This document shows positions 8,712-16,704 of a stretch of 64,000 nucleotides of DNA, piece by piece. Positions within the stretch are counted from its first letter, which is position 1. The number at the start of each line of letters is the position of its first letter. Position numbers and translations under genes: made by a program. The DNA is from an uncultured beta proteobacterium. Its GTDB lineage: Bacteria; Pseudomonadota; Gammaproteobacteria; Burkholderiales; Burkholderiaceae_B. The stretch spans positions 62,001 to 126,000 of the forward strand of contig CAIJKV010000205.1 of assembly GCA_903821335.1 (NCBI GenBank), written 5' to 3'. Below the pieces are notes generated by a model, which worked only from the letters and a program-made list of their open reading frames with translations, had not been told where the DNA came from and did no database searches.

Positions 8712-10325
8712 ATGTCAGACACCCCACAGATTGAAAACTACGACGTCGGTGAAGAATCTCGACTGATCAATGAACCCAAGGGCTGGTTTCCAGCCATCGC
8801 CGCGACGACCCGCGACCGGGGCGTGGGTCCGTTCAACAGAATGGTCCTGCGTGGTGCCGCAATCATCGACGGCACGGGCGCCCCGCCCTGGGGACCGGTC
8901 GACATCGTGGTCGAACAGGGACGCATCACGGGCATTGTCAACGTGGGGACACCCCATAAGCCGATCAACCCTGCGCGCCGCCCCGCGCCGGGTGACCATG
9001 AAATCGACTGTCATGGAAAATTTGTCACGCCAGGCCTGATTGACTCGCATGCCCACGTTGGCACCCCGTATCACTCGATGAGTGGCGTCGTACCGCCCGC
9101 CGACTACATCTACAAACTGTGGCTGGCCCATGGCGTCACGACCGTACGAGAGATGGGCTCGATGAACGGCCTGGGCTATATGCTGCAACAACGCGACGCG
9201 GCTGAACGCAATGAAATCGCAGCACCTCGCTTGCTTGTGCACGCCTATTTTCCCGCCGTCAACGACCGAATCAAAACGATTCATACGCCAGAGCAGGCAC
9301 GCGACTGGGTACGCAAGATCCAGGCGCGTGGCGCGGACGGGATCAAGTTTTTTGGCGCACCACCCGCGATCATGCAAGCAGCCCTGGATGAAGCGGCAAC
9401 AGTCGGTCTGCGCAGTGGTTGCCACCACGCACAAATGGCCGTCACGCGGGTCAACGCACTCACCTCGGCAAAGTGGGGGCTCACGAGTTCTGAGCACTAC
9501 TACGGAATCCCGGAAGCGTTATTCGAAAATCGCATCGTGCAGAATTTTCCGAATGACTACAACTACAGCGACGAGTACTTCCGGTTTTCAGTGTCGGGGC
9601 AGATGTTCATGCAGGGTGCCCAGCCGGGCAGTCAAAAATGGAACGAGGTGCTCGATCAGTTTCTTGAGGCCGGGCACACGTTCGTGCCAACCTTCAATAT
9701 CTATGACGCCAACCGTGACCTGATGCGCGCGCGCCGTGCCGACTGGCACGATGCTTATACGTGGAAAGCCATCTGGAAATATTTCCAGCCGCAGCGTGGC
9801 GGGCACGGTGCATACTGGTACAAGTGGAGTACCACTAACGAAATTGAATGGAAGCAGAACTACCGGATCTGGATGCAGTTCATCAATGACTACAAGAATC
9901 GTGGTGGTCGAGTCTGCGCGGGCAGTGACTCCGGTTTTATTTTCCAGATTTTTGGTTTCGGCCTGATTCGCGAACTTGAACTCCTCCAAGAGGCGGGCTT
10001 TCATCCACTTGAAGTGTTGCGCGCGGCGACCTCGCAGGGGGCGGCACTACTGGGCATCGAGGACGACACGGGTTCAATCGACCTGGGCAAGCGTGCCGAC
10101 CTGCTCGTGCACCACTGCAATCCACTGGAAGATTTCAAGCTTCTGTATGGAACGGGTGCGATGCGCCTGAACGACGATACAGGCGCTGTTGAATGGAAGC
10201 GGTCGTTGCAATACACCATACGCGCGGGCGTCGTGTATGACACGCAGGAATTGCTGGCCGATGTACGCACGATGGTCAATGACAGCTGGAGCGACGGTGA
10301 TGATGAACGACCACCAGCCCGCTAA
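8712..10325 (+). CDS. Metal-dependent amidohydrolase (imidazolonepropionase/prolidase-like)
   Basis: The protein has 537 residues and a binuclear subtype I amidohydrolase pattern: H113 and H115 in GLIDSHAHVG, a likely carboxylated lysine K212 in GIKFFG, candidate His ligands near 238-239 (SGCHHA) and 262 (SSEHYYG), and an Asp in VCAGSDSGF near residue 404. N- and C-terminal strands form the usual beta-sandwich (VLRGAAIIDGTG, GKRADLLVHHC). It hydrolyses an amide or peptide-like bond in the cytoplasm; the exact substrate is unknown. Its place between putA and the importer receptor suggests that it releases proline or a proline precursor from the imported compound. It overlaps the downstream GTPase gene by 26 bp. 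Confidence 0.9.
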   Translation: MSDTPQIENYDVGEESRLINEPKGWFPAIAATTRDRGVGPFNRMVLRGAAIIDGTGAPPWGPVDIVVEQGRITGIVNVGTPHKPINPARRPAPGDHEIDCHGKFVTPGLIDSHAHVGTPYHSMSGVVPPADYIYKLWLAHGVTTVREMGSMNGLGYMLQQRDAAERNEIAAPRLLVHAYFPAVNDRIKTIHTPEQARDWVRKIQARGADGIKFFGAPPAIMQAALDEAATVGLRSGCHHAQMAVTRVNALTSAKWGLTSSEHYYGIPEALFENRIVQNFPNDYNYSDEYFRFSVSGQMFMQGAQPGSQKWNEVLDQFLEAGHTFVPTFNIYDANRDLMRARRADWHDAYTWKAIWKYFQPQRGGHGAYWYKWSTTNEIEWKQNYRIWMQFINDYKNRGGRVCAGSDSGFIFQIFGFGLIRELELLQEAGFHPLEVLRAATSQGAALLGIEDDTGSIDLGKRADLLVHHCNPLEDFKLLYGTGAMRLNDDTGAVEWKRSLQYTIRAGVVYDTQELLADVRTMVNDSWSDGDDERPPAR

Positions 10326-11400
10326 AGCGCACCGCCCCACACCGGTCGACCTGATCATCCTGTGCGGTTTCCTGGGCAGCGGGAAAACCACCCTGCTGGT
10401 CGATTTCCTCGGGCAGCAAGCAGGCATGCACGACACCGCCGTGATCGTCAATGAGGCGGGTGCCGTTGGCATTGACGGTGCGCTGGTGACCGAGGGCGGC
10501 GGCGACGTCCCGATGACGTTGCTTGCCAATGGCTGCGTCTGTTGTTCTCTTCGCAGTAGTCTGATCCACACCGTGTCGCGCCTGCTCGATGCGCCACGGC
10601 CGCCCACTGCACCCGCGCTCGCGCGAATTGTGATTGAAACCAGTGGACTGTCACGCCCGGGGCCCATCATTGCCTCATTAACTGACCCGGAGCTGGCGCG
10701 ACGCGGGCTGCGTGTGTCAGTTGTCAGCACCTTTGACGCGGTGCTCGGCGGCCTGCGACTCCACCAGTTCGAAGAAGCCGCGGCGCAACTTGCCGCAGCG
10801 CAACGGATTGTGCTGACTAAACTTGACCTGATCGAGCCCGACGCCCTTGCCACGCTTATGGCTCAAGCCACATTGGTCAATCCGATGGCGCGCGTGCTTG
10901 GTCATGCGGACCGGCAGGCTCAAGTCCGCGAAGCGTTTTCCCACGAGGCGAACGAGACGACCGATCGCACCGCCGTGATGGCACTGATGCAACGTGCCGC
11001 CCCGCTGGCATCGGCACACCCTCGCTTGCATGTCATGCAAGGCACTGTCGCGCCCGGAACATGCTGGGATGAACTTTCCATATGGCTGGACAATCTGGCT
11101 GGCCTGTGCGGAGAGCGATTGCTGCGCGTCAAGGCGCTGGTGCACGTGACCGACTGCGAAGACCCGATCCTGATCCAGAGCGTGGGCACCACCTTCAGTA
11201 TTCCTCGACGCATGACGCAGCGTCGGGGCGCACCAGATGTTATTGTGGTCATCACACGGGACATCACCCCGAAAAAGCTCAGTGAGGATATGCCCGGGGC
11301 ATGCGTGCGTCTGGATCCTCTCATCGCAGCACCAACCCCCGATCTTCCCTCGGTCGGTTTGCCACTCTTCCACAAACGGAGTTCACATGCATTCCTCTAG
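10300..11400 (+). CDS. COG0523 (CobW/ZNG1-type) GTPase, putative metallochaperone
   Basis: The protein has 366 residues. Walker A is GFLGSGKT (residues 23-30), the metal-binding CxCC motif of the family is CVCC (79-82) in NGCVCCSL, and the guanine-specificity motif appears as TKLD. A CobW C-terminal domain follows (about 250-366). Family members hand metal ions, often zinc, to client enzymes using GTP. Tandem ATGs at 10300 and 10303 lie eight bases after GGAG, inside the end of the amidohydrolase gene. This tight coupling points to the amidohydrolase as the likely client, which is inference. Confidence 0.9.
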   Translation: MMNDHQPAKAHRPTPVDLIILCGFLGSGKTTLLVDFLGQQAGMHDTAVIVNEAGAVGIDGALVTEGGGDVPMTLLANGCVCCSLRSSLIHTVSRLLDAPRPPTAPALARIVIETSGLSRPGPIIASLTDPELARRGLRVSVVSTFDAVLGGLRLHQFEEAAAQLAAAQRIVLTKLDLIEPDALATLMAQATLVNPMARVLGHADRQAQVREAFSHEANETTDRTAVMALMQRAAPLASAHPRLHVMQGTVAPGTCWDELSIWLDNLAGLCGERLLRVKALVHVTDCEDPILIQSVGTTFSIPRRMTQRRGAPDVIVVITRDITPKKLSEDMPGACVRLDPLIAAPTPDLPSVGLPLFHKRSSHAFL

Positions 11401-12436
11401 CCTGAACCGACGCACTTTTCTGAAAACAGCTTCTGGGCTGCTCTTGGCGCCAGCCATGCCGATGATCGCGCGCGACGTGTCAGCGCAGGAGGCAAGCGTA
11501 GTGGTCGGCACCTGGGGTGGCGACTACCAGAACTTGCTGCAAAAAATCGTCAACCCACTGGCTGGCGGTGCCAATGTTGTGTTTGATACTGGCAACGCCG
11601 TCGCACGTGCCACGAAGGTGCGTGCCGAAAAAAATGCGCGTCGCGGCACCATGGATGTCGTGCTACTACAGGACGTCGACATGTACGATCTGTCGCGTGC
11701 CGAGGTGTTTGAAACCCTGACGGCCAAAGAAGTACCAAACATCGTCAATACGATCGAACTGTTCCGCACACCTTATTCGATCCCGCACATTTTTAGCGCC
11801 ATGGTGTTGGTCTACAACACCGAGAAATTCAAGACGCCACCCGAATCCTTTACTGCTGCACTTGATCCGGCCTTGCGTGGCCGCACGGGTTTTTCAGACA
11901 TTCTATTCGTTGCCAACACGCTTTTCGCAGGACTCGCGAATGGTGGAAACATGTCCAGTTTCGATCCTGGCATGAGGTTCCTGGGCGAGATCAAGAAAAA
12001 TGATCCAAAGATTTTCCCCTCCAACGAAGCCGTCGCCGCTGCGCTCAAGTCGGGCGAAATCTGGATGACCTGCATGTGGAAAGCGCGTGCGCTGCAATGG
12101 CAGGACGCCGGACTGCCGCTTGGCTTCGTGGTCCCCCGGGAAGGTGCGGTGGCCGTCACGTTCGAAGGGGCCGTGCCACGCAACTCGCGCAATAAGTCGG
12201 GTGCGCAGAAATACCTTAACGCGATGCTTGACCCTAAAGGTCAGGTCGAATTTGCCCGCGCGATGGGCTACGCCCCCACGGTTCAGAACGCGGACATGCC
12301 AGCCGACCTGAAGGCCCGCGTAAGCTTTACTGAAGCGGAACTCCAACGCGTCAAGCCCTACGACTCGAAGTCGCTGGCGGACTTGAAGAACGGTTGCCTG
12401 GAATACTGGAACAAATCGTTCAAGGCTGGCGCCTGA
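11387..12436 (+). CDS. Periplasmic substrate-binding protein of the PotABCD-like importer (Tat-exported)
   Basis: The 349-residue protein begins with a twin-arginine signal (NRRTFLKTASGLLLAPA) and a likely AQEA cleavage site. The mature part starts VVVGTWGGDYQNLL, the form of family 1 solute-binding proteins of the PotD/opine type. It is the missing receptor for the two permeases and ATPase at the start of the operon. ATG 11387 has GGAG just upstream and overlaps the GTPase stop by 14 bp, confirming operon membership. Tat export implies folding in the cytoplasm before secretion. Confidence 0.88.
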   Translation: MHSSSLNRRTFLKTASGLLLAPAMPMIARDVSAQEASVVVGTWGGDYQNLLQKIVNPLAGGANVVFDTGNAVARATKVRAEKNARRGTMDVVLLQDVDMYDLSRAEVFETLTAKEVPNIVNTIELFRTPYSIPHIFSAMVLVYNTEKFKTPPESFTAALDPALRGRTGFSDILFVANTLFAGLANGGNMSSFDPGMRFLGEIKKNDPKIFPSNEAVAAALKSGEIWMTCMWKARALQWQDAGLPLGFVVPREGAVAVTFEGAVPRNSRNKSGAQKYLNAMLDPKGQVEFARAMGYAPTVQNADMPADLKARVSFTEAELQRVKPYDSKSLADLKNGCLEYWNKSFKAGA

Positions 12437-12474
12437 GCCAGCCTGCAACGCCAATGCAGTGCGGTCAGTGACCC

Positions 12475-12521
12475 GTTCTGGTGCAGGTCACGGTCCGGAT
12501 GACAGAATCACGCACCAGAAC
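12475..12521. promoter_or_regulatory. Inverted repeat upstream of the sigma-54 promoter (candidate enhancer site)
   Basis: GTTCTGGTGC (12475-12484) is perfectly repeated in inverse as GCACCAGAAC (12512-12521), with a nested GTCA (12487-12490)/TGAC (12500-12503) inside. The element is 70-115 bp upstream of the -24 box, the usual place of an activator site for sigma-54. There is no T-tract, so a terminator for the preceding operon is less likely. Confidence 0.5.
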
Positions 12522-12588
12522 TGGGCTTGAACGCCAAGGGTGTTGGACCCGTGCCACACCCAGCTTTAAAACATGAAACTCGGTGTGG

Positions 12589-12604
12589 TGGCACAGTACT
12601 TGCT
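12589..12604 (+). promoter_or_regulatory. Sigma-54 (RpoN) -24/-12 promoter before the peptide ABC operon
   Basis: TGGCAC-AGTAC-TTGCT matches the sigma-54 consensus TGGCAC-N5-TTGCW at every specified base. It lies 84 bp upstream of the first permease codon, in a 251-bp intergenic region with no other gene. Such promoters need an ATP-dependent activator, often NtrC-like, pointing to nitrogen or amino acid control. Confidence 0.8.
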
Positions 12605-12687
12605 TACTCAATGTTGTTGGGCACGATGTGGGTTGAGCAAAGCCATCCCGCACTATCGCACTACTGCGCTACGAGAGATGGATTTAA

Positions 12688-13641
12688 ATGCTGAGTTTTT
12701 TGTTGCGTCGCATTATTTATACGCTGCCAATCATGCTGGGGGTGGCGCTGGTCTGTTTCGCCCTGGTGCATCTGGCGCCCGGTGATCCGCTGGTCTCCAT
12801 TTTGCCGCCCGACGCTTCGCAAGAACTGCAGGCCAAGCTCATGGAGCTTTACGGTTTCAACCGCAGTTATCCGGAACAATTCGCCAGCTGGGTCTGGCGC
12901 GCGCTGCATGGAGACCTGGGGACCTCCATCGCATCGGGGCGCCCCGTCACCACGGAAGTCTTGAGAGCGGTGGGCAACACGTTGCGCCTGGCGGTGTTCG
13001 GCACGCTGATCGGGTTTCTGTTTGGCTGTCTGTTCGGGTTCGTGGCGGGTTATTTCCAGAATTCATGGATCGACAAGGCAGCGTCTCTGACTTCCGTGCT
13101 GGGCGTCAGCGTGCCCCACTACTGGCTGGGCATGGTGTTGGTCATCATTTTCAGCTCGACGCTGATGTGGCTGCCTCCCAGCGGCGCCGGTCCAGGCGGG
13201 TCGGCGGACTGGCAATGGAACTGGGAGCACGTCAGATACCTGATCTTGCCGGCGGTGACCATGAGCGTGATTCCCATGGGCATCATCGCGCGCACCGTGC
13301 GCGCACTGGTGGCCGACATTCTCGCGCAGGAATTCATTGTCGGCCTGCGGGCCAAGGGCCTGACCGATGTCGGGATTTTTTTTCACGTCGTCAAGAACGC
13401 AGCACCGACTGCGCTGGCGGTGATGGGACTGCAACTTGGGTACCTGCTTGGCGGTTCAATCCTGATCGAAACCGTGTTTTCATGGCCAGGCACGGGGTTT
13501 TTGCTGAACTCAGCCATTTTTCAACGTGACCTGCCTTTGCTGCAAGGCACAATCCTGGTGCTGGCCATGTTCTTCGTGATCCTTAACCTCGTCGTTGACG
13601 TCATCCAGACGTTACTCGACCCGCGCATTGCGCGCAGCTGA
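12688..13641 (+). CDS. Peptide-type ABC transporter permease, DppB/OppB family
   Basis: The protein has 317 residues with the family start FLLRRIIYTLPIMLGVALVC, a periplasmic loop (LAPGDPLVSILPP) and five further membrane segments. The ATPase-contact region is RAKGLTDVGIFFHVVKNA. It forms one half of the channel of a dipeptide, oligopeptide or nickel-type importer. It is the first gene of a five-gene operon under a sigma-54 promoter. Peptide identity and chain length cannot be told. Confidence 0.92.
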   Translation: MLSFLLRRIIYTLPIMLGVALVCFALVHLAPGDPLVSILPPDASQELQAKLMELYGFNRSYPEQFASWVWRALHGDLGTSIASGRPVTTEVLRAVGNTLRLAVFGTLIGFLFGCLFGFVAGYFQNSWIDKAASLTSVLGVSVPHYWLGMVLVIIFSSTLMWLPPSGAGPGGSADWQWNWEHVRYLILPAVTMSVIPMGIIARTVRALVADILAQEFIVGLRAKGLTDVGIFFHVVKNAAPTALAVMGLQLGYLLGGSILIETVFSWPGTGFLLNSAIFQRDLPLLQGTILVLAMFFVILNLVVDVIQTLLDPRIARS

Positions 13642-13657
13642 CGGACGGGGAACATTC

Positions 13658-14551
13658 ATGCTTAATATTTCCGTTGATCCAGCCAAAGTACCCGCCCTGC
13701 CAATGGAAAAGTCCATTGGCTACTGGCAGAACGTCGGACGACGCCTGTGTCGTGATCGGCTCGCGATGTTCGCCGCGTTCGTCATACTGATCCTGCTGGT
13801 GATGGCCGTGTTCGGGCAGTCGATCACGCCCTACGATCCTTATGCGGCGTCCATCATGAAACGGCTCAAGCCGATTGGCTTTGCCGGGCACCTTCTGGGA
13901 ACTGACGAGCTGGGTCGCGACATGCTGTCAAGGCTCATCGTCGGCACCAGGTTGTCACTATTCATGGGCATCACGCCGGTCGTGCTGGCCTTTGGCATCG
14001 GTTCGGTCATCGGCATCATCGCGGGCTACGCGGGCGGTATGACCAACACCTTGATCATGCGCACCATCGACGTGTTTTACGCGTTTCCTTCCGTGCTGCT
14101 GGCCATTGCCTTGTCAGGTGTGCTGGGTGCTGGCATTACCAATTCGCTGATCTCGCTCACGATCGTTTTCATTCCGCCGATCGCGCGCGTAGCCGAGAGT
14201 GTGACCACGCAGATTCGCGAACGGGATTTCGTGGAGGCTGCCCGCGCCTCGGGCGCGAACGCATTCACCATCGTTCGCGTACATGTGCTGGGCAACGTGC
14301 TCGGCCCCATCTTTGTCTACTCGACCAGCCTGATCGCCGTGTCGATGATCCTGGCTTCAGGACTGAGCTTTCTTGGGCTTGGCGTCAAACCTCCGGAGCC
14401 AGAGTGGGGCCTGATGCTCAACACGCTGCGCACGGCCATCTACGTTCAGCCCTGGATTGCCGCCCTACCCGGAGTGATGATCTTCGTGACCTCCATTGCG
14501 TTCAACCTGCTTTCAGACGGTCTGCGTACCGCCATGGAAATCAAGAATTGA
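13658..14551 (+). CDS. Peptide-type ABC transporter permease, DppC/OppC family
   Basis: The protein has 297 residues. It has a short cytoplasmic N-terminus, then a membrane segment (AAFVILILLVMAVFGQSI), the family phrase LLGTDELGRDMLSRLIVGTR and the EAA-type loop VEAARASGANAFTIVRVHVL. It is the partner of the upstream permease. ATG 13658 is preceded by a GGGGAA ribosome site; reading further upstream would overlap the previous gene. Confidence 0.92.
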   Translation: MLNISVDPAKVPALPMEKSIGYWQNVGRRLCRDRLAMFAAFVILILLVMAVFGQSITPYDPYAASIMKRLKPIGFAGHLLGTDELGRDMLSRLIVGTRLSLFMGITPVVLAFGIGSVIGIIAGYAGGMTNTLIMRTIDVFYAFPSVLLAIALSGVLGAGITNSLISLTIVFIPPIARVAESVTTQIRERDFVEAARASGANAFTIVRVHVLGNVLGPIFVYSTSLIAVSMILASGLSFLGLGVKPPEPEWGLMLNTLRTAIYVQPWIAALPGVMIFVTSIAFNLLSDGLRTAMEIKN

Positions 14552-14552
14552 T

Positions 14553-15617
14553 ATGAATACTCTGTCAAATATCAACCAGGATATCGGCGGGGCCGCACAG
14601 CCCCTGCTGATGGTGCAGAACCTGGTCAAGTACTTCGCACTAAAGAAAGACATGCTGGGCCGGGGCGGTGGTATGGTGCGCGCCGTGGATGGCATCGATT
14701 TTGCCGTGCGCAAGGGCGAAACACTGGGTGTGGTCGGCGAGTCCGGCTGCGGGAAATCCACGACGGCCAGACTGCTGATGAGCCTGATCCCGCCCGATCA
14801 TGGTGAAATTATTTTTGACGGCCAGGCAGTCGGCGGGCGCGACCTGTCACTCAAGGAGTTTCGCCGCCAGGCGCAAATGGTGTTTCAGGATAGCTATGCG
14901 TCGCTTAACCCCAGGCTGACGATCGAAGACTCCATCGCCTTTGCCCCACAAGTGCATGGTGTCAGGAAGCAGGCTGCTATCGACCGGGCATGCGATCTGC
15001 TTGCTCGGGTCGGACTCGAGCCACGACGGTTCGCCGAGCGCTATCCCCACGAACTGTCCGGCGGTCAGCGCCAGCGCGTCAATATTGCGCGCGCACTGGC
15101 TTTGCAGCCGCGTCTGATCGTCCTGGACGAAGCGGTCTCCGCACTGGACAAGTCAGTCGAGGCGCAGGTGCTGAACCTGCTGCAGGATCTGAAAGACGAT
15201 TTTGGCCTGACTTACGTATTCATCAGCCATGACCTGAACGTGGTGCGTTTTATTTCTAACCGCGTCATGGTGATGTATCTGGGGCAGGTGGTCGAAATTG
15301 GTGACAGCGAGACGTTGTTCAAGTCGCCCCTTCACCCCTACACGCGTGCGCTCCTGACCTCGATTCCCTCAATGGATCCTGACCGCCGCACCCAAGAGCC
15401 GCCTCTGTCGGGAGATCCGCCCAACCCCATTAACCCCCCCTCAGGTTGCCGCTTCCACACCCGTTGTGTGCACGCGCAACCGGTATGCGCGCGGGAAATG
15501 CCCAAACTGGTCGCCAATGTGCACGGTCATGCCGTGGCTTGCCTGATGCACGTGACTGGCAGTGGCCACACAGAAGCCCCGATCGCAAGCGAGGTGAGAG
15601 CATGCGCAGCACTGTGA
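14553..15617 (+). CDS. Peptide ABC transporter ATPase, OppF/DppF type
   Basis: The protein has 354 residues. Walker A is GESGCGKST, the signature is LSGGQRQRVNIARALA, Walker B is LIVLDEAVSALD and the switch is FISHDLNVV. It ends with the oligopeptide-transporter C-terminal domain (HPYTRALLTSIP and a Cys-rich CRFHTRCVHAQPVC), which often carries an iron-sulfur cluster in this family. The start is one base after the previous stop, so translation is coupled. It acts with the next gene as an ATPase heterodimer. Confidence 0.92.
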   Translation: MNTLSNINQDIGGAAQPLLMVQNLVKYFALKKDMLGRGGGMVRAVDGIDFAVRKGETLGVVGESGCGKSTTARLLMSLIPPDHGEIIFDGQAVGGRDLSLKEFRRQAQMVFQDSYASLNPRLTIEDSIAFAPQVHGVRKQAAIDRACDLLARVGLEPRRFAERYPHELSGGQRQRVNIARALALQPRLIVLDEAVSALDKSVEAQVLNLLQDLKDDFGLTYVFISHDLNVVRFISNRVMVMYLGQVVEIGDSETLFKSPLHPYTRALLTSIPSMDPDRRTQEPPLSGDPPNPINPPSGCRFHTRCVHAQPVCAREMPKLVANVHGHAVACLMHVTGSGHTEAPIASEVRACAAL

Positions 15618-16657
15618 CAGACCACCCGGTGCGGGCCCAAACCCCGTCACTCGCCGACGTCGAAGTCCCTTTTGTGGATATCCGCAATCTCAATGTGACC
15701 TTCACCGGGGGGAAAAAGCCCGCTCGGGCTGTCGCCGACTTGAGCCTTCAGGTCAAACGCGGCGAAGTCGTCGCACTGATAGGTGAATCAGGCTCTGGCA
15801 AAAGCGTGACCCTCAGATCCGTGCTGCGTCTGCACCCACCGCGCAGATCCAGAGTCGAGGGGCAGATACTGGTGGACGGACAAGACGTGTTGCAACTATC
15901 CGCAGCCGATCTGTCTGCGTTTCGCGGTGGCGTGGCGTCGATGATTTTCCAGGAGCCTTTGCTGGCACTTGACCCCGTCTATACGGTGGGCGATCAGATC
16001 ATTGAAGCCATTCTGCGTCACGAAAAGATAGGCAAAACAGCGGCACGCGCGCGGGCGCTCGAACTCTTTGAGCGTGTGCGCATTCCCAGCCCCGCACGCA
16101 GGCTTGACGCGTATCCGCATGAAATGTCCGGCGGCATGCGCCAGCGTGCAATGATTTCCCTGGCGTTGGCCAGTCGGCCCAAGTTGTTGCTGGCTGACGA
16201 GCCGACTACGGCATTGGATGCGACCGTGCAGATCCAGATTTTGCTGTTGTTACGTGAGTTGCAGCGAGAGCTAGGCTTGTCCGTCATCTTTGTGACGCAC
16301 GACATCGGTGCGGCGGTCGAAGTGGCTGACCGCATCGCCGTCATGTATGCCGGCCGCATTGTCGAAGAGGGACCCGCCCGCACCTTGCTACGCTCGCCCC
16401 GTCACCCCTATACGCGCGCGTTGCTCAAGAGCCTGGCCCACGGCTCGGTGTCCAAGGGCAGTCGTCTGGAAACGATTGCTGGCTCGCCTCCCGACCTGAC
16501 CGCATTGCCACCAGGCTGCGTGTTTGCGCCCCGTTGCAGCCTGGCGCTGGAGAGCTGCCGGGAGACATTGCCCGACATCACGAAACTGAGCATTGATCAC
16601 AGTGCGCGATGCTTGAGGCTTGACCAGACGGTCACAGTTGGCACAGTATTTGCTTGA
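15602..16657 (+). CDS. Peptide ABC transporter ATPase, OppD/DppD type
   Basis: The protein has 351 residues. Walker A is GESGSGKSV, the signature is MSGGMRQRAMISLALA, Walker B is LLLADEPTTALD and the switch is FVTHDIGAA. The C-terminal oligopeptide domain has HPYTRALLKSL and the Cys pattern CVFAPRCSLALESC. The start at 15602 overlaps the preceding gene by 16 bp. The end of the gene contains the second sigma-54 promoter, which drives the receptor gene. Confidence 0.92.
   Translation: MRSTVTDHPVRAQTPSLADVEVPFVDIRNLNVTFTGGKKPARAVADLSLQVKRGEVVALIGESGSGKSVTLRSVLRLHPPRRSRVEGQILVDGQDVLQLSAADLSAFRGGVASMIFQEPLLALDPVYTVGDQIIEAILRHEKIGKTAARARALELFERVRIPSPARRLDAYPHEMSGGMRQRAMISLALASRPKLLLADEPTTALDATVQIQILLLLRELQRELGLSVIFVTHDIGAAVEVADRIAVMYAGRIVEEGPARTLLRSPRHPYTRALLKSLAHGSVSKGSRLETIAGSPPDLTALPPGCVFAPRCSLALESCRETLPDITKLSIDHSARCLRLDQTVTVGTVFA
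16639..16654 (+). promoter_or_regulatory. Second sigma-54 promoter, inside the ATPase gene end, before the receptor gene
   Basis: TGGCAC-AGTAT-TTGCT matches the sigma-54 consensus fully and differs from the operon's first promoter by one base over the 16. It ends 50 bp before the receptor start codon. It would let the binding protein be made in excess over the membrane parts, as is common for ABC importers. Confidence 0.75.
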
Positions 16658-16704
16658 AAGCGTTCACCTCCTTGTCCCACTTACGCAAATCCGCTGGAGA
16701 AGTT

